This document shows, piece after piece, positions 1 through 9,017 of a stretch of DNA of 64,000 nt. Position numbers and translations under genes: made by a program. Numbering within the stretch: the first letter of the stretch is position 1; every line of letters begins with the position of its first letter. This DNA comes from Phycisphaera sp. (GTDB lineage Bacteria; Planctomycetota; Phycisphaerae; Phycisphaerales; UBA1924). The notes under the pieces are model-generated. The model was not told the DNA's origin. It did not search any database and worked only from the letters and a program-made list of their open reading frames with translations. The stretch covers positions 1-64,000 of the forward strand of contig RHLH01000001.1 of the NCBI GenBank assembly GCA_003712165.1, written 5' to 3'.

Positions 1-2
1 TC

Positions 3-509
3 CCCCCCGAGCCGGTTGTGATCAGCTACCCCAACGGCCTGCCGACCGAGCTCGACGAGGGCGTCACCACAGACTTCCTCGTCAACATCGACCCGGGCAC
101 GTTCACGCTCGACACCGACGAGCTCTTCATCCTCCACGCGACAAACTTCAGCGTCCCGCTCTTCAGAGCAGACCTCGTCCCGCAGGGCGGGAACAACTAC
201 ACCGCGACACTCCCGGCCGGAGCGTGCGACGACGAGATATTCTTCAACATCCACGTCAACACAACCACCGGGCCCGAGATCATCGACCCGGCAGACCCGA
301 ACAACCCGTTCTCGGCCACCGTCGTCTGCGACACCAACGACTGCCTCGCCGACGTCAACGGCGACGGCGCCGTCACCCCCACAGACTTCACCGCGTGGGT
401 CAACGCATTCAACAACAACCTCCCCGAATGCGACCAGAACGGGGACAACGCATGCACACCGACAGACTTCACCGCATGGGTAAACAACTTCAACGCTGGA
501 TGCCCATGA
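3..509 (+). CDS. C-terminal part of a secreted dockerin-tailed protein (5' end outside window)
   Basis: The reading frame is open to the left edge, so only the last ~169 residues are seen. The visible part starts with an Ig-like module resembling the region before the dockerin in the next two genes (acidic, Thr/Asn-rich, ending near a Cys-Asp-Asp). It then has two Ca-loop repeats of the form DVNGDG...PTDFTAWVNAFN and DQNGDN...PTDFTAWVNNFN, and finishes with NAGCP. This tail is nearly identical in protein sequence to those of the two genes downstream. The repeats resemble F-hand dockerin loops, so a role in attachment to a surface or scaffold is inferred. The catalytic part, if any, lies upstream; because the two following genes are metalloproteases this may be a third, but that cannot be seen. 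Confidence 0.85.
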   Translation, partial: PPEPVVISYPNGLPTELDEGVTTDFLVNIDPGTFTLDTDELFILHATNFSVPLFRADLVPQGGNNYTATLPAGACDDEIFFNIHVNTTTGPEIIDPADPNNPFSATVVCDTNDCLADVNGDGAVTPTDFTAWVNAFNNNLPECDQNGDNACTPTDFTAWVNNFNAGCP

Positions 510-530
510 TCTGATACTGGTTCGATCTCT

Positions 531-558
531 GCCGAGCCCCCCGAGGGGGGCTCGGCTT
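531..558 (+). terminator. Intrinsic terminator
   Basis: A near-perfect stem (GCCGAGCCCCCC paired with its complement) is followed by a short T-rich tract (TTATTTA), 20 bases after the stop of the first dockerin gene. Confidence 0.85.
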
Positions 559-582
559 ATTTACGCGAAGAGGAGCTTCACA

Positions 583-2958
583 ATGAAGAACGCGTTCACA
601 AAGGGCACGCTCGTACTCGCAGCAGGACTCGCCGTTGCCGGTACAGCCCCGGCCCAGCAGGTCTTTACCACTCAGGCACAGGGCACCGGTCCCGAGGGAT
701 CGCTCAACGGCATGCAGGCCTTACGCCAACTGGACACGAGACTCGCTGACATCGCTAAGAACCACAACATGACCGAGGCAGACCTGGCAACCCTGCTCCG
801 CACCGATCTCTCCACATACGTCACACCCGACGGCAGGGTATTCAACGTCTGCCCGCTCGCGGATGAACATCAGCAGGACCCATCCGGGCCCGATCTCGCG
901 CTGCTCGGCGGCGATATCCCGCTCGACGACTTCCTCAGCCTCGAGTCAGTCCCCGGTGCCGACAAAACCATCTACCTCGACTTCGACGGCCACCTCTCTG
1001 TCAACGACGGATGGGGCCACAACATCAACTTCCCCGCCTGGGACCGCTCGGGCAACACGGGCGTCTTCACCGACTCCGAGAAGCAGGAGATCATCGATAC
1101 CTGGCTCGAGGTCGCTGAGGACTTCGTCCAGTTCAATATCAACGTCACTACACAGGACCCGGGCCTGGCCGCCCTCACCAAATCGAACGGCTCCGACTCG
1201 ACCTACGGCATCCGCGTGGTCATGACGCAGGCCACCAGTGGTTTCGGCAACGGCATCGGCGGCGTCGCGTTCCTCAACACGTTCGACGCCAGCGGCGACA
1301 CACCCTGCTTCGGTTTCAACAAGGGCCTCAATGCCGGCCCGCAGACCGCGAGCCACGAAGCCGGTCACACCTTCGGCCTCCAGCACGACGGACTCGACGG
1401 CTCCACCTACCACCCGGGCTCGTCGGGCGGCTCACCAACCTGGGGACCCATCATGGGTGCCCCCTTCGGTAGGCAACTCGTCCAGTTCAGCAACGGTGAC
1501 TACCCCGGCTTCACCTCAACACAGAACGACTTCGGCGTCATCACGAACGGCGCCAACGACGTCGACTACTTCCCCGATGACCACTCCGACTCGCTCACAG
1601 GCGGCACACCGCTCCTCCCGGACACGCCGGTTACAGGCGTCATCAGCACGCGCACCGATACCGACGCGTTCAGCTTTACCGCATTCGGAGGCGACGTCAC
1701 GATCAACGTCAACGCACCAGACGTCGGCGAGAACATCGACCTCAAGTTCCAACTCTACAGAGACACCCCGTTCACACTCGTTGATGACTTCAGCCCCACC
1801 GGCACCTACAACGCGAGCAAGACGTACAACGCCCTGCCCGCGGGCAACTACACCGTCGTCGTCGATGGCACCTACGAAACCAAAACCAACGGGCCCGTCT
1901 CAGACTACGGGTCAACCGGCTCGTACACCATCGACATGAGCCAGTCCGTGCTGCTCCTCAACATCTCTCTCCTCACCACACCCCCCACACTCATCGCGCC
2001 GGACACCACCACGCCAATCTCCGTTCTCATCGAAGAGAACGACGACACGCTCGTCGGCACTCCAACCCTCAGCTACCAGCGCGCCGGCGACGGCAGCCCG
2101 ACCACCATCAACCTCACCGGAGGCGCCGGAGGCGTCTATTCCGGAGCACTCCCAGGCTTCGACTGCGGCGACGACCCCACCTACTGGGTCTCCGCTGAAG
2201 GCGCTACCGCGGGCGTGGTCAGCGATCCGTCCAGCGGTGGATTCAACGCGCTGATTGGCACCGGCGTCTCTGTTATCGACGATTCTGAGACAGACCTCGG
2301 CTGGACCGTCACCGGTTCCGCAACCGAGGGTCAGTGGACACGAGGTGTGCCGCAGAACAACGACCGATCCGATCCGCCCGCCGACTTCGACGGCTCGGGC
2401 CAAGCTTGGCAGACAGGACTCGAACCCGGCGACACCAACTCCGATATCGACGGAGGCGACACCGTTATGACGTCACCCGCGTTCGACTTCTCAGAGGGCG
2501 GCACCGTCAGCTACGCCTACTGGATGAACGACGAGACCAACACCATCGGCGCCGAAGACTACTTCCGCGTCGAGGTCTCGACCAACAACGGCGCCTCCTG
2601 GACCGTTGCCCGTTCCTACTCGCCTGCTTCATCGTGGCGCACCGACACCATCGACATCGGTGCTGAGTTCGGTAACACCAGCGAACTTCGCATCCGATTC
2701 GCCGCAGCCGACAACGACCCGGGTGACGTCCTCGAGTGTGCTGTCGACGCTATCGATTTCGAGAGCTTCGGGTGCGAGCAGACCAACGACTGCCTCGCAG
2801 ACGTCAACGGCGACGGCGCCGTCACGCCCACCGACTTCACCGCGTGGGTCAACGCCTTCAACAACAATCTCCCAGAATGTGATCAGAACGGCGACGGCAT
2901 GTGCACGCCGACCGACTTTACAGCTTGGGTCAACAACTTCAACGCCGGCTGCCCGTAA
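583..2958 (+). CDS. Secreted matrixin-like zinc metalloprotease with C-terminal dockerin repeats
   Basis: 791 residues, with an N-terminal signal peptide (Lys-containing n-region, hydrophobic core, Ala-Gln-Gln cleavage area near residue 25). The zinc motif HEAGHTFGLQH is at residues 258-268 and fits HExxHxxGxxH of metzincins (His258, His262 and His268 as ligands, Glu259 catalytic). A PPC-like beta domain (about residues 340-455) follows, then an Ig-like segment, then a ~160-residue module containing GGDTVMTSPAFDFS that resembles MAM or VEG-type modules, and finally two Ca-loop dockerin-like repeats ending NAGCP. An AGGAG ribosome site precedes the ATG. It shares the C-terminal ~300 residues with the next gene. 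The role is presumably extracellular protein degradation; the substrate is unknown. Confidence 0.87.
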   Translation: MKNAFTKGTLVLAAGLAVAGTAPAQQVFTTQAQGTGPEGSLNGMQALRQLDTRLADIAKNHNMTEADLATLLRTDLSTYVTPDGRVFNVCPLADEHQQDPSGPDLALLGGDIPLDDFLSLESVPGADKTIYLDFDGHLSVNDGWGHNINFPAWDRSGNTGVFTDSEKQEIIDTWLEVAEDFVQFNINVTTQDPGLAALTKSNGSDSTYGIRVVMTQATSGFGNGIGGVAFLNTFDASGDTPCFGFNKGLNAGPQTASHEAGHTFGLQHDGLDGSTYHPGSSGGSPTWGPIMGAPFGRQLVQFSNGDYPGFTSTQNDFGVITNGANDVDYFPDDHSDSLTGGTPLLPDTPVTGVISTRTDTDAFSFTAFGGDVTINVNAPDVGENIDLKFQLYRDTPFTLVDDFSPTGTYNASKTYNALPAGNYTVVVDGTYETKTNGPVSDYGSTGSYTIDMSQSVLLLNISLLTTPPTLIAPDTTTPISVLIEENDDTLVGTPTLSYQRAGDGSPTTINLTGGAGGVYSGALPGFDCGDDPTYWVSAEGATAGVVSDPSSGGFNALIGTGVSVIDDSETDLGWTVTGSATEGQWTRGVPQNNDRSDPPADFDGSGQAWQTGLEPGDTNSDIDGGDTVMTSPAFDFSEGGTVSYAYWMNDETNTIGAEDYFRVEVSTNNGASWTVARSYSPASSWRTDTIDIGAEFGNTSELRIRFAAADNDPGDVLECAVDAIDFESFGCEQTNDCLADVNGDGAVTPTDFTAWVNAFNNNLPECDQNGDGMCTPTDFTAWVNNFNAGCP

Positions 2959-2977
2959 GCCGCACCATTGATTCACA

Positions 2978-3005
2978 CCCGGGCGCTCCTAACAGGGCGC
3001 CCGGG
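2978..3005 (+). terminator. Terminator-like hairpin
   Basis: CCCGGGCGC pairs with GCGCCCGGG across a short loop, 20 bases after the stop of the first protease. The T tract is weak, so termination may be partial. Confidence 0.6.
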
Positions 3006-3050
3006 CCTTGTCAGATTCTTGTGTTGATTAATGAAGAGGAGTACCTGAGT

Positions 3051-5648
3051 ATGCACACCGCCAAGAAAGCGGCGATCGTTCTCGCTGTCGGTCTTGCCAC
3101 CGGCATCGCGAACGCTGAGCCCGACACGACACCAGTGTCCCCCGATTCAATCTGCTGCAACAGCATGCACGACCAGATGGTCCGCATGATCGAGGCACAG
3201 ACTTTCTTCGCTCTCCCCGAGTCGCACCGCGAGCGCATCCTCAAGCGCTGCGAACTCGAGGGCATCGAACTATCGTTCATGACCGGCGGAGAAGCCGAGG
3301 AAACCAACCCGAACATCATTGAGCGGAGCGTGCCACTCTCAGAAGAGGAATACGCCGAAGCGTACGAAGCTGTGAAGGACGTCGTCGATGAGGGCGATTT
3401 CAAGAGCTTCAAGCCCATCCACCAGCGCATGCTGGGCGGCTTCGCCCGCCTCATCGAAGAGAACGCAAACGACGGCGTCCCCGTCATGCCCTGCTTCGCG
3501 CCGGGCACCGACCAAGCGCTCATCAACGCCTTCGAAGACGTTATGTTCGGCGTGGACCAGGATCTCGGCCGCTTCCAGCAGACCACACGCTGGGGCGGCA
3601 CCGCGCTCAACCCGGGCGGCGCCGCTCAGGGCGACCCGACCATTCTCACGTACTCATTCCCGGACGACGGCACCACGATCCCAAATGGTGTCGGCGAAGG
3701 CCAGGGGCCCAACGGACTCAACGCTTTCATGGACGGCATCTACGGCAACCGCGCGACGTGGCGCGCGCTCTACGATCAGATCTTCGCCCGCTGGGGCGAG
3801 CTCTCGGGCAACACCTATATCCTCGAGACCAACGATGACAACTCGACGTTCTTCAACAACCCGGGTGTCGCGGGCGTCCGGGGCGATCTCCGCATGGGCG
3901 GCAAGCCCATCGACGGCAACTCGGGCATCCTCGCATACAACTTCTTCCCGCAGAACGGCGACATGGTCGTCGACTCACCCGATTCGTTCTACAACAACAC
4001 CACTGGACAATCGCTGCGCCTCCGCAATGTTCTTGCCCACGAGCACGGCCACGGAATGGGACAACTCCACGTCTGCCCAACAAGCCAGACCAAGCTCATG
4101 GAGCCGTTCATCTCCGTTGCGTACGACGGCCCCCAGTTCGACGACACGCTCAACGCGCAGCGCCACTACGGCGACCCGCAAGAGCCCAACGACAACATCG
4201 GCGAAGCAACGGACCTCGGCAGCTTCAACATCGGCCAATCGATCCAACTCGGCTCCACAGGCGCTAACAACTCGGGCCTGACCGACGTCCTCTCGATCGA
4301 CGACAACTCCGACAGCGACTACTTCCTGCTCAACCTCAATTCAAACGGCTCGATCACCGCGACCGTCACGCCCCGCGGCTTCACCTATCTCGACGGCCCA
4401 CAGGTCGGCAACTGCGACTCCGGCAGCAACTACAACGCACTCAACCAGAAGGACCTCGGCATCCAGGTCCTCGATTCGGCGGGCACTGTCATCCAGTCTG
4501 TGAACGACAATGGCCTCGGCCAAGCCGAGACCGTTGTCGCAAACGCGTCGAGCGGAGCCGCGTACGTCCGCGTCTTCGGCGGCAACGAGAACACCATCCA
4601 GTCCTACACACTCAACATCAGCGTGGACCAAGGCGTCCAGCTGCCGCTCAGCATCGAATTCATCGGCACCCCGCCGTCGCTCATCGAACCGGATCAGACC
4701 ACGCTCATCACCGCACTACTCGAACTCAACGACGATTCGCTCATCGGTTCACCAGAGCTCGTCTTCCAGCGCGCAGGCGACGCCAGCCCGACTACCGTCA
4801 GCCTTACTGGCGGCGCGGGCGGAGTCTACACCGGCAACCTGCCCGCCTTCGACTGCGGTGATGACCCCACATACTTCGTCCAGGCCGAAGGCACCATCGC
4901 CGGCGTGGTCACCGATCCTGACGGCGCGCCGATCCAAGCGGCCATCGGTACAGGAACTTCCGTCGTCGACAACTCTGAGACCGACATCGGGTGGACCGTC
5001 ACCGGTTCCGCGACCGAGGGCCAGTGGACCCGCGGCTTCCCGCAAGGCAACGACAGAAGCGACCCCGCAGTCGACGCCGACGGCTCAGGCCAGGCATGGC
5101 TCACCGGCATCGAAGCCGGCGACCCGAACTCCGACGTCGACGGAGGCGACACCATCATGACATCTCCCGCGTTCGACTTCTCGTCCGGCGGCACCATCTC
5201 ATACTCCTACTGGATGAACGACGAGACCAACACCATCGGCGCAGAGGACTACTTCAGAGTTGAGATATCAACCAACAACGGCGGCAGCTGGTCAATCGCA
5301 CGCACATACACCACCGCAACGGTCTGGCGCTCCGATACCATTGACGTCGGGTCTGAATTTGGCAACTCAAACGCCGTTCGCATCCGCTTCGCGGCCGCCG
5401 ACAACGACCCGGGCGACGTCCTCGAGTGTGGTGTTGACGCCGTCGAGTTCGAAAGCTTCGAGTGCGAGCAGACCAACGACTGCCTCGCAGACGTCAACGG
5501 TGACGGCGCAGTGACCCCCACGGACTTTACCGCGTGGGTCAACGCATTCAACAACAACCTGCCGGAGTGCGACCAGAACGGTGACGGCATGTGCACACCC
5601 ACCGACTTTACGGCATGGGTCAACAACTTCAACGCAGGCTGCCCGTAA
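3051..5648 (+). CDS. Second secreted zinc metalloprotease with PPC and dockerin domains
   Basis: 865 residues from ATG 3051, chosen because AAGAGGAG sits about 10 bases upstream and the product then starts with a clear signal peptide ending in ANA; the frame is open further upstream without a ribosome site. The zinc motif HEHGHGMGQLH is at residues 330-340 (His330, Glu331, His334, His340), the matrixin pattern. A PPC domain begins at EPND (Glu378). The C-terminal part repeats the architecture of the previous gene: Ig-like segment, GGDTIMTSPAFDFS module and two dockerin-like repeats ending NAGCP. The catalytic domains of the two proteases differ much more than their C-terminal modules, so this is either an old duplication or a swap of the shared tail. 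Likely an extracellular protease. Confidence 0.87.
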   Translation: MHTAKKAAIVLAVGLATGIANAEPDTTPVSPDSICCNSMHDQMVRMIEAQTFFALPESHRERILKRCELEGIELSFMTGGEAEETNPNIIERSVPLSEEEYAEAYEAVKDVVDEGDFKSFKPIHQRMLGGFARLIEENANDGVPVMPCFAPGTDQALINAFEDVMFGVDQDLGRFQQTTRWGGTALNPGGAAQGDPTILTYSFPDDGTTIPNGVGEGQGPNGLNAFMDGIYGNRATWRALYDQIFARWGELSGNTYILETNDDNSTFFNNPGVAGVRGDLRMGGKPIDGNSGILAYNFFPQNGDMVVDSPDSFYNNTTGQSLRLRNVLAHEHGHGMGQLHVCPTSQTKLMEPFISVAYDGPQFDDTLNAQRHYGDPQEPNDNIGEATDLGSFNIGQSIQLGSTGANNSGLTDVLSIDDNSDSDYFLLNLNSNGSITATVTPRGFTYLDGPQVGNCDSGSNYNALNQKDLGIQVLDSAGTVIQSVNDNGLGQAETVVANASSGAAYVRVFGGNENTIQSYTLNISVDQGVQLPLSIEFIGTPPSLIEPDQTTLITALLELNDDSLIGSPELVFQRAGDASPTTVSLTGGAGGVYTGNLPAFDCGDDPTYFVQAEGTIAGVVTDPDGAPIQAAIGTGTSVVDNSETDIGWTVTGSATEGQWTRGFPQGNDRSDPAVDADGSGQAWLTGIEAGDPNSDVDGGDTIMTSPAFDFSSGGTISYSYWMNDETNTIGAEDYFRVEISTNNGGSWSIARTYTTATVWRSDTIDVGSEFGNSNAVRIRFAAADNDPGDVLECGVDAVEFESFECEQTNDCLADVNGDGAVTPTDFTAWVNAFNNNLPECDQNGDGMCTPTDFTAWVNNFNAGCP

Positions 5649-5683
5649 TCCGAGAACACAAGCAACCGCTTGTTGATACAAAA

Positions 5684-5725
5684 GAAGCCGCGACGGTCAT
5701 GACGATCGTCGCGGCTTCTTTCTTT
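5684..5725 (+). terminator. Intrinsic terminator
   Basis: GAAGCCGCGAC pairs with GTCGCGGCTTC and is followed by a T-rich tract (TTTCTTT). It ends the dockerin-protease group and lies between convergent genes. Confidence 0.85.
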
Positions 5726-5762
5726 ACCTACTTTCACCCATCACACGGACGGGCGCTGTTCT

Positions 5763-6347
5763 TTATTCGTAGTAGAAATTATCTTCGACCGGGCAAGTCG
5801 CAATGTTAATCGCGAAGAGATCGCCCTTGCCCGACTTGTCGCCAGCAGAGACAATCTTGTCGATTGCATCAATGTGCGTGTTGATATCTGCGATCTGCTT
5901 CTTGGTCAGACGTGTCCGACCACCCAACACGAACGTGTCGCGAGAACGGCCCTTAGTCTTTGCTTCGCCAGCGGCGAGATGGTCGGTCACTTCCCGGTTT
6001 GCGCGACGAAGAACCGCAGCAGCGTAGCGTGCGCCTGCACGCACACTCTGCTTGTTCTTCGGGTCGTACGAAATATCCGAGTCGGACACGCCGGCCTTGT
6101 AGATCACCGCATGACGCTTGCCCGAACGCTTCGAGCCAATTGGCTCGATCACTCCGCTCCTCGCCATCTGCTCGATGTGAGCGTAGAGCGATGTTTGCGA
6201 ACGGCCCATGCCCTTGGCTATCTCGGACACCGTGTGCGGCCCGTGACCCTTCAGGTAAGACCAAATCTCACGACGGACCGGCGACGCGACGACCCTGTGG
6301 ACATCCGCCTTCCCGGCGCCTGCCTTTCTTTTTACTTTCTTTGCCAT
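5763..6347 (-). CDS. Winged helix-turn-helix transcriptional regulator (ArsR-like)
   Basis: 194 residues from the ATG at 6347, which has AAGGGG upstream; an upstream extension of 12 codons lacks a ribosome site. A Lys-rich N-terminus (MAKKVKRK) is followed by a winged-helix region at about residues 15-85: SPVRREIWSYL, then TVSEIAKGMGRSQTSLYAHI as the recognition helix, then a wing. The rest (about 90-194) is helical and not recognised. No metal-binding Cys pair of classical ArsR sensors is visible. It is divergent from the AraC-type gene, sharing a 198-bp region that holds a perfect DnaA-box 9-mer. Targets are unknown; autoregulation is plausible. Confidence 0.75.
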   Translation of the reverse strand: MAKKVKRKAGAGKADVHRVVASPVRREIWSYLKGHGPHTVSEIAKGMGRSQTSLYAHIEQMARSGVIEPIGSKRSGKRHAVIYKAGVSDSDISYDPKNKQSVRAGARYAAAVLRRANREVTDHLAAGEAKTKGRSRDTFVLGGRTRLTKKQIADINTHIDAIDKIVSAGDKSGKGDLFAINIATCPVEDNFYYE

Positions 6348-6373
6348 ACATAACCCCTTCTGTTGGCAGCCCA

Positions 6374-6382
6374 TTATCCACA
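6374..6382 (+). other. Isolated DnaA-box sequence TTATCCACA
   Basis: A perfect match to the consensus DnaA box in the 198-bp region between the divergent wHTH and AraC-type genes. It is about 27 kb from the candidate origin. It could be an outlying DnaA-titration or regulatory site, or chance. Confidence 0.4.
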
Positions 6383-6545
6383 ACTACTTATGGACAAAGG
6401 CGATAATAGGCCTCAAAAACCTGTTGTTCGAAGATTCACATGCTAGAGAAGCCACAACCAAGGGCTGCACACGACAAAAAAGCACATCTCGGCTTTCTTC
6501 CCAACCCCGACAAAACCAGATTCTCTCGTACGCGTACACCCTTTC

Positions 6546-7451
6546 GTGGCGCTCAATTCACAGAGAGCATCTTCGCGGATTATCTTTGAATCGCCCGACA
6601 TCCGCTTCGGGCTCTGGGAGTGCCCGCCCGAGAGCCGGCTCTGGTCTATTGAAAACACCATTGGGCCGGCACCCGTCATCGCGCTGCCCTGGACTGCGGT
6701 CGTCATCGACAGGAACAATAAATCTCGGTCGCTCATGGACCCGAATTCCGTCGCCTACTACAGCCCAAACGAATTATACAAAAGACAACTCGCCTCAAAC
6801 AAAGGAGACCTGTGTGGGTTTATCTCGCCGTCTCTACCGTTGCTCGCCACCATTCTTGGGGAAGCAGGACTTGACGTAACCAACGACGCGCCGCCCTTCA
6901 AGGTTGGCCCGGCGGTCTCTTGGGCAACCGCTGCGCACCACAAACTTGCAAAGTCAATCACCGACAACACCCCACCGCCAGACCTGGTCATCGAGTCTGT
7001 GCTGATGGAGATCGCCAGAGAGACAATCCTCAAGGCCGCGTCAGAATCTCGACGCAAGCCACGCCAATACAGGAGCATCTCAACCTCGCGCGCCCATGCG
7101 GATATCGCACGCAGGACGAAGGAAGTCATGGCCCGGTCCGTGTCAGACACCGACGCCGAACAGATTCGGCTCGAAGACATCTCCAAGCAGGTCCACGTCT
7201 CCACCTATCACCTCTGCCGGGTCTTCAAGCAGCAGACCGGAGAATCGATCGCACAACATCACTTGAGACTCAGACTCAGGGCCGCGGCGGGCCGCCTGGC
7301 GTGGTCTGATCACACCATCACCTCAATCGCGCACGACTTCGGGTTTGCAAACCACGCACACTTCACCACCGCCTGGAAATCCGAGTTCGGCTACCCCCCA
7401 AGCGCTCTCAGAAGAACCAGCCACTGCTTCTACGACCGAGCAAGAAACTGA
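6546..7451 (+). CDS. AraC-family transcriptional regulator
   Basis: 301 residues from a GTG start. No strong ribosome site is visible, and the first ATG in frame is 63 codons further in, so the start is uncertain. The C-terminal ~100 residues form the double helix-turn-helix of AraC/XylS proteins: EDISKQVHVSTYHLCRVFKQ for the first and ITSIAHDFGFANHAHFTTAWK for the second, ending with the typical GYPPSALRR. The N-terminal ~190 residues are a sensing part with no family I recognise. It is divergent from the wHTH gene and followed by the FG-GAP dockerin gene 71 bases downstream, which it might control; that is inference from position. Confidence 0.85.
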   Translation: MALNSQRASSRIIFESPDIRFGLWECPPESRLWSIENTIGPAPVIALPWTAVVIDRNNKSRSLMDPNSVAYYSPNELYKRQLASNKGDLCGFISPSLPLLATILGEAGLDVTNDAPPFKVGPAVSWATAAHHKLAKSITDNTPPPDLVIESVLMEIARETILKAASESRRKPRQYRSISTSRAHADIARRTKEVMARSVSDTDAEQIRLEDISKQVHVSTYHLCRVFKQQTGESIAQHHLRLRLRAAAGRLAWSDHTITSIAHDFGFANHAHFTTAWKSEFGYPPSALRRTSHCFYDRARN

Positions 7452-7522
7452 AAGACGCAAACACCACTCACATGTAGCTTCTGGGCTTCATGGGGACCGC
7501 CGCCCATACCAGGAGCAACATC

Positions 7523-8944
7523 ATGTCAGTACGTACCCGCCTTCCCACCAAACACGCCGCATGCCTGTGCGCACTGTTCGCTGCCACTTCCGGACAGGCT
7601 CAGTTCCTCGAGCCCGGATCCAAGGCTTTGCACGAGTTCACGGGCGTCGGCGGGTTTGGATGGGCCGCCTCCGAGCTCCGTGACATCACAGGCGACGGGG
7701 CCATGGAATCGATGATCAGCGCCGTCAACGCGTCAGGGGGCACCATCTCCCTTTTCAACAGCGCTACCGGCGACCTCCTCCACGAGTTCAAGGGCACAGA
7801 CTTCGGCGTCGCAGGCCTGGGGTACGCACTCGCAGACGCTGGCTTCGTCGATGGCGACAACATCCCAGATATCGTGGGCGGCGCCCGATCCACAGGCGCC
7901 GTGCTCGTCTTCAGCGGCAACGACTACTCCCTCATCCACCAAGTCAACCAGATCAATCCGGGCGAAGCGCTCGGACACGCCGTCGCGGGAGTGGGCGACA
8001 TCAACAACGACGGTGTTGACGACGTCATCGCCGGAGCACCGCTCTACGACCCGCCCTCTGGGAACAACACGGGTCGCGTCTATGTCATCTCCGGCGCCGA
8101 CGCCTCGATCATCGAAACTCTCGACGGTGAAGACGCAGGTGACCAGTTCGGCACCGCCGTCTCGGGCATAGGCGACATCACAGGCGACGGCGTGTGCGAC
8201 TTCGCCGTGGGCGCACAGAACGCAGGCGCTGCCGCCAAGGGAGGCGTGTTCGTCTACAACGGCGCCACACGCGAGCTGCTGTTCCCGCGCATCGACGCCG
8301 AGTCCACGGGCAGCAACCTCGGCCAATTCTTCGTCGGGCCCGCGGGCGACGCAAACGCCGACGGCACGCCGGATATCTATGCAGGTGACTTCGGTGATTC
8401 TGCGCTCGGGGGCAGCACAGGCCGCTGCTATGTCATCTCCGGCGCCACCGGGCAGGTCCTCTTTACCCGCACCGGCACCACCTTCTTGCAGGGCCTCGGC
8501 TGCGGCAGGCTCGCCGGCGACATCAACAACGACGGACACGACGACATCGTCGTAGGAAGCTACATCTCCCGCGACGCAGCAAACAACGCGGGCAAGATCG
8601 ATGTCTTCTCCGGCGCCGACGGGTCGATCCTTAGAACTGTCACCAACACCGTCGCCGGGTACCAGTTCGGGTTCGACGCCGTCGGAATCGGCGACGTCAA
8701 CGGCGACGACCTCATCGACTTCCTCGTCGCCGCGGGGGGCCAGAACCGAGCGTTCATCGTCAGGGGCGAACTCCACTGCCTCGCCGACGTGAACCAGAAC
8801 GGCGCAGCCGAGCCCACAGATTTCACCGCCTGGGTCACCGCCTTCAACGCCGGTGATCGCAAGGCGGACCAGAACCGCGACGAAACCGTCACACCCGCCG
8901 ATTTCACCGCTTGGATCGACAATTACAACGCCGGCTGCCCATAG
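7523..8944 (+). CDS. Secreted FG-GAP (integrin alpha-like beta-propeller) protein with dockerin tail
   Basis: 473 residues from ATG 7523, which has AGGAG 8 bases upstream; the frame extends 11 codons further without a better site. A signal peptide ends near SGQAQF. Residues ~30-410 contain six or seven FG-GAP-type repeats with the pattern G-D-I/V-N-x-D-G-x-x-D (for example GVGDINNDGVDDVIAGAP), which build a Ca-binding beta-propeller. The C-terminus holds two dockerin-like loops (DVNQNG...PTDFTAWVTAFN, DQNRDE...PADFTAWIDNYN) ending NAGCP. A surface-displayed adhesion or binding role is inferred; no catalytic motif is seen. Confidence 0.88.
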   Translation: MSVRTRLPTKHAACLCALFAATSGQAQFLEPGSKALHEFTGVGGFGWAASELRDITGDGAMESMISAVNASGGTISLFNSATGDLLHEFKGTDFGVAGLGYALADAGFVDGDNIPDIVGGARSTGAVLVFSGNDYSLIHQVNQINPGEALGHAVAGVGDINNDGVDDVIAGAPLYDPPSGNNTGRVYVISGADASIIETLDGEDAGDQFGTAVSGIGDITGDGVCDFAVGAQNAGAAAKGGVFVYNGATRELLFPRIDAESTGSNLGQFFVGPAGDANADGTPDIYAGDFGDSALGGSTGRCYVISGATGQVLFTRTGTTFLQGLGCGRLAGDINNDGHDDIVVGSYISRDAANNAGKIDVFSGADGSILRTVTNTVAGYQFGFDAVGIGDVNGDDLIDFLVAAGGQNRAFIVRGELHCLADVNQNGAAEPTDFTAWVTAFNAGDRKADQNRDETVTPADFTAWIDNYNAGCP

Positions 8945-8978
8945 TTTCAGCAAATAGGCAATCTGCAGGGAACCAATC

Positions 8979-9013
8979 GACAACCTCTGTATCCTAAGGG
9001 TACGGAGGTTGTC
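8979..9013 (+). promoter_or_regulatory. Long hairpin that buries the ribosome binding site of the next gene
   Basis: GACAACCTC (8979-8987) pairs with GAGGTTGTC (9005-9013). The inner bases 8988-8994 pair with 8998-9004 with two G-U wobbles, leaving a three-base loop. The result is a 16-bp stem. The GGAGG Shine-Dalgarno sequence (9004-9008) lies wholly in the 3' arm, and the arm ends four bases before the ATG at 9018. There is no T tract after it, so it is not a typical terminator. It could act as a translational switch (thermometer-like or factor-dependent). Confidence 0.6.
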
Positions 9014-9017
9014 TCAT

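Noticed and set aside
7733..8983. A 416-codon minus-strand open frame opposite the FG-GAP gene
   Set aside because: It mirrors the codon structure of the plus-strand gene, has no ribosome site and gives a low-complexity Val/Asp/Glu/Ala product.
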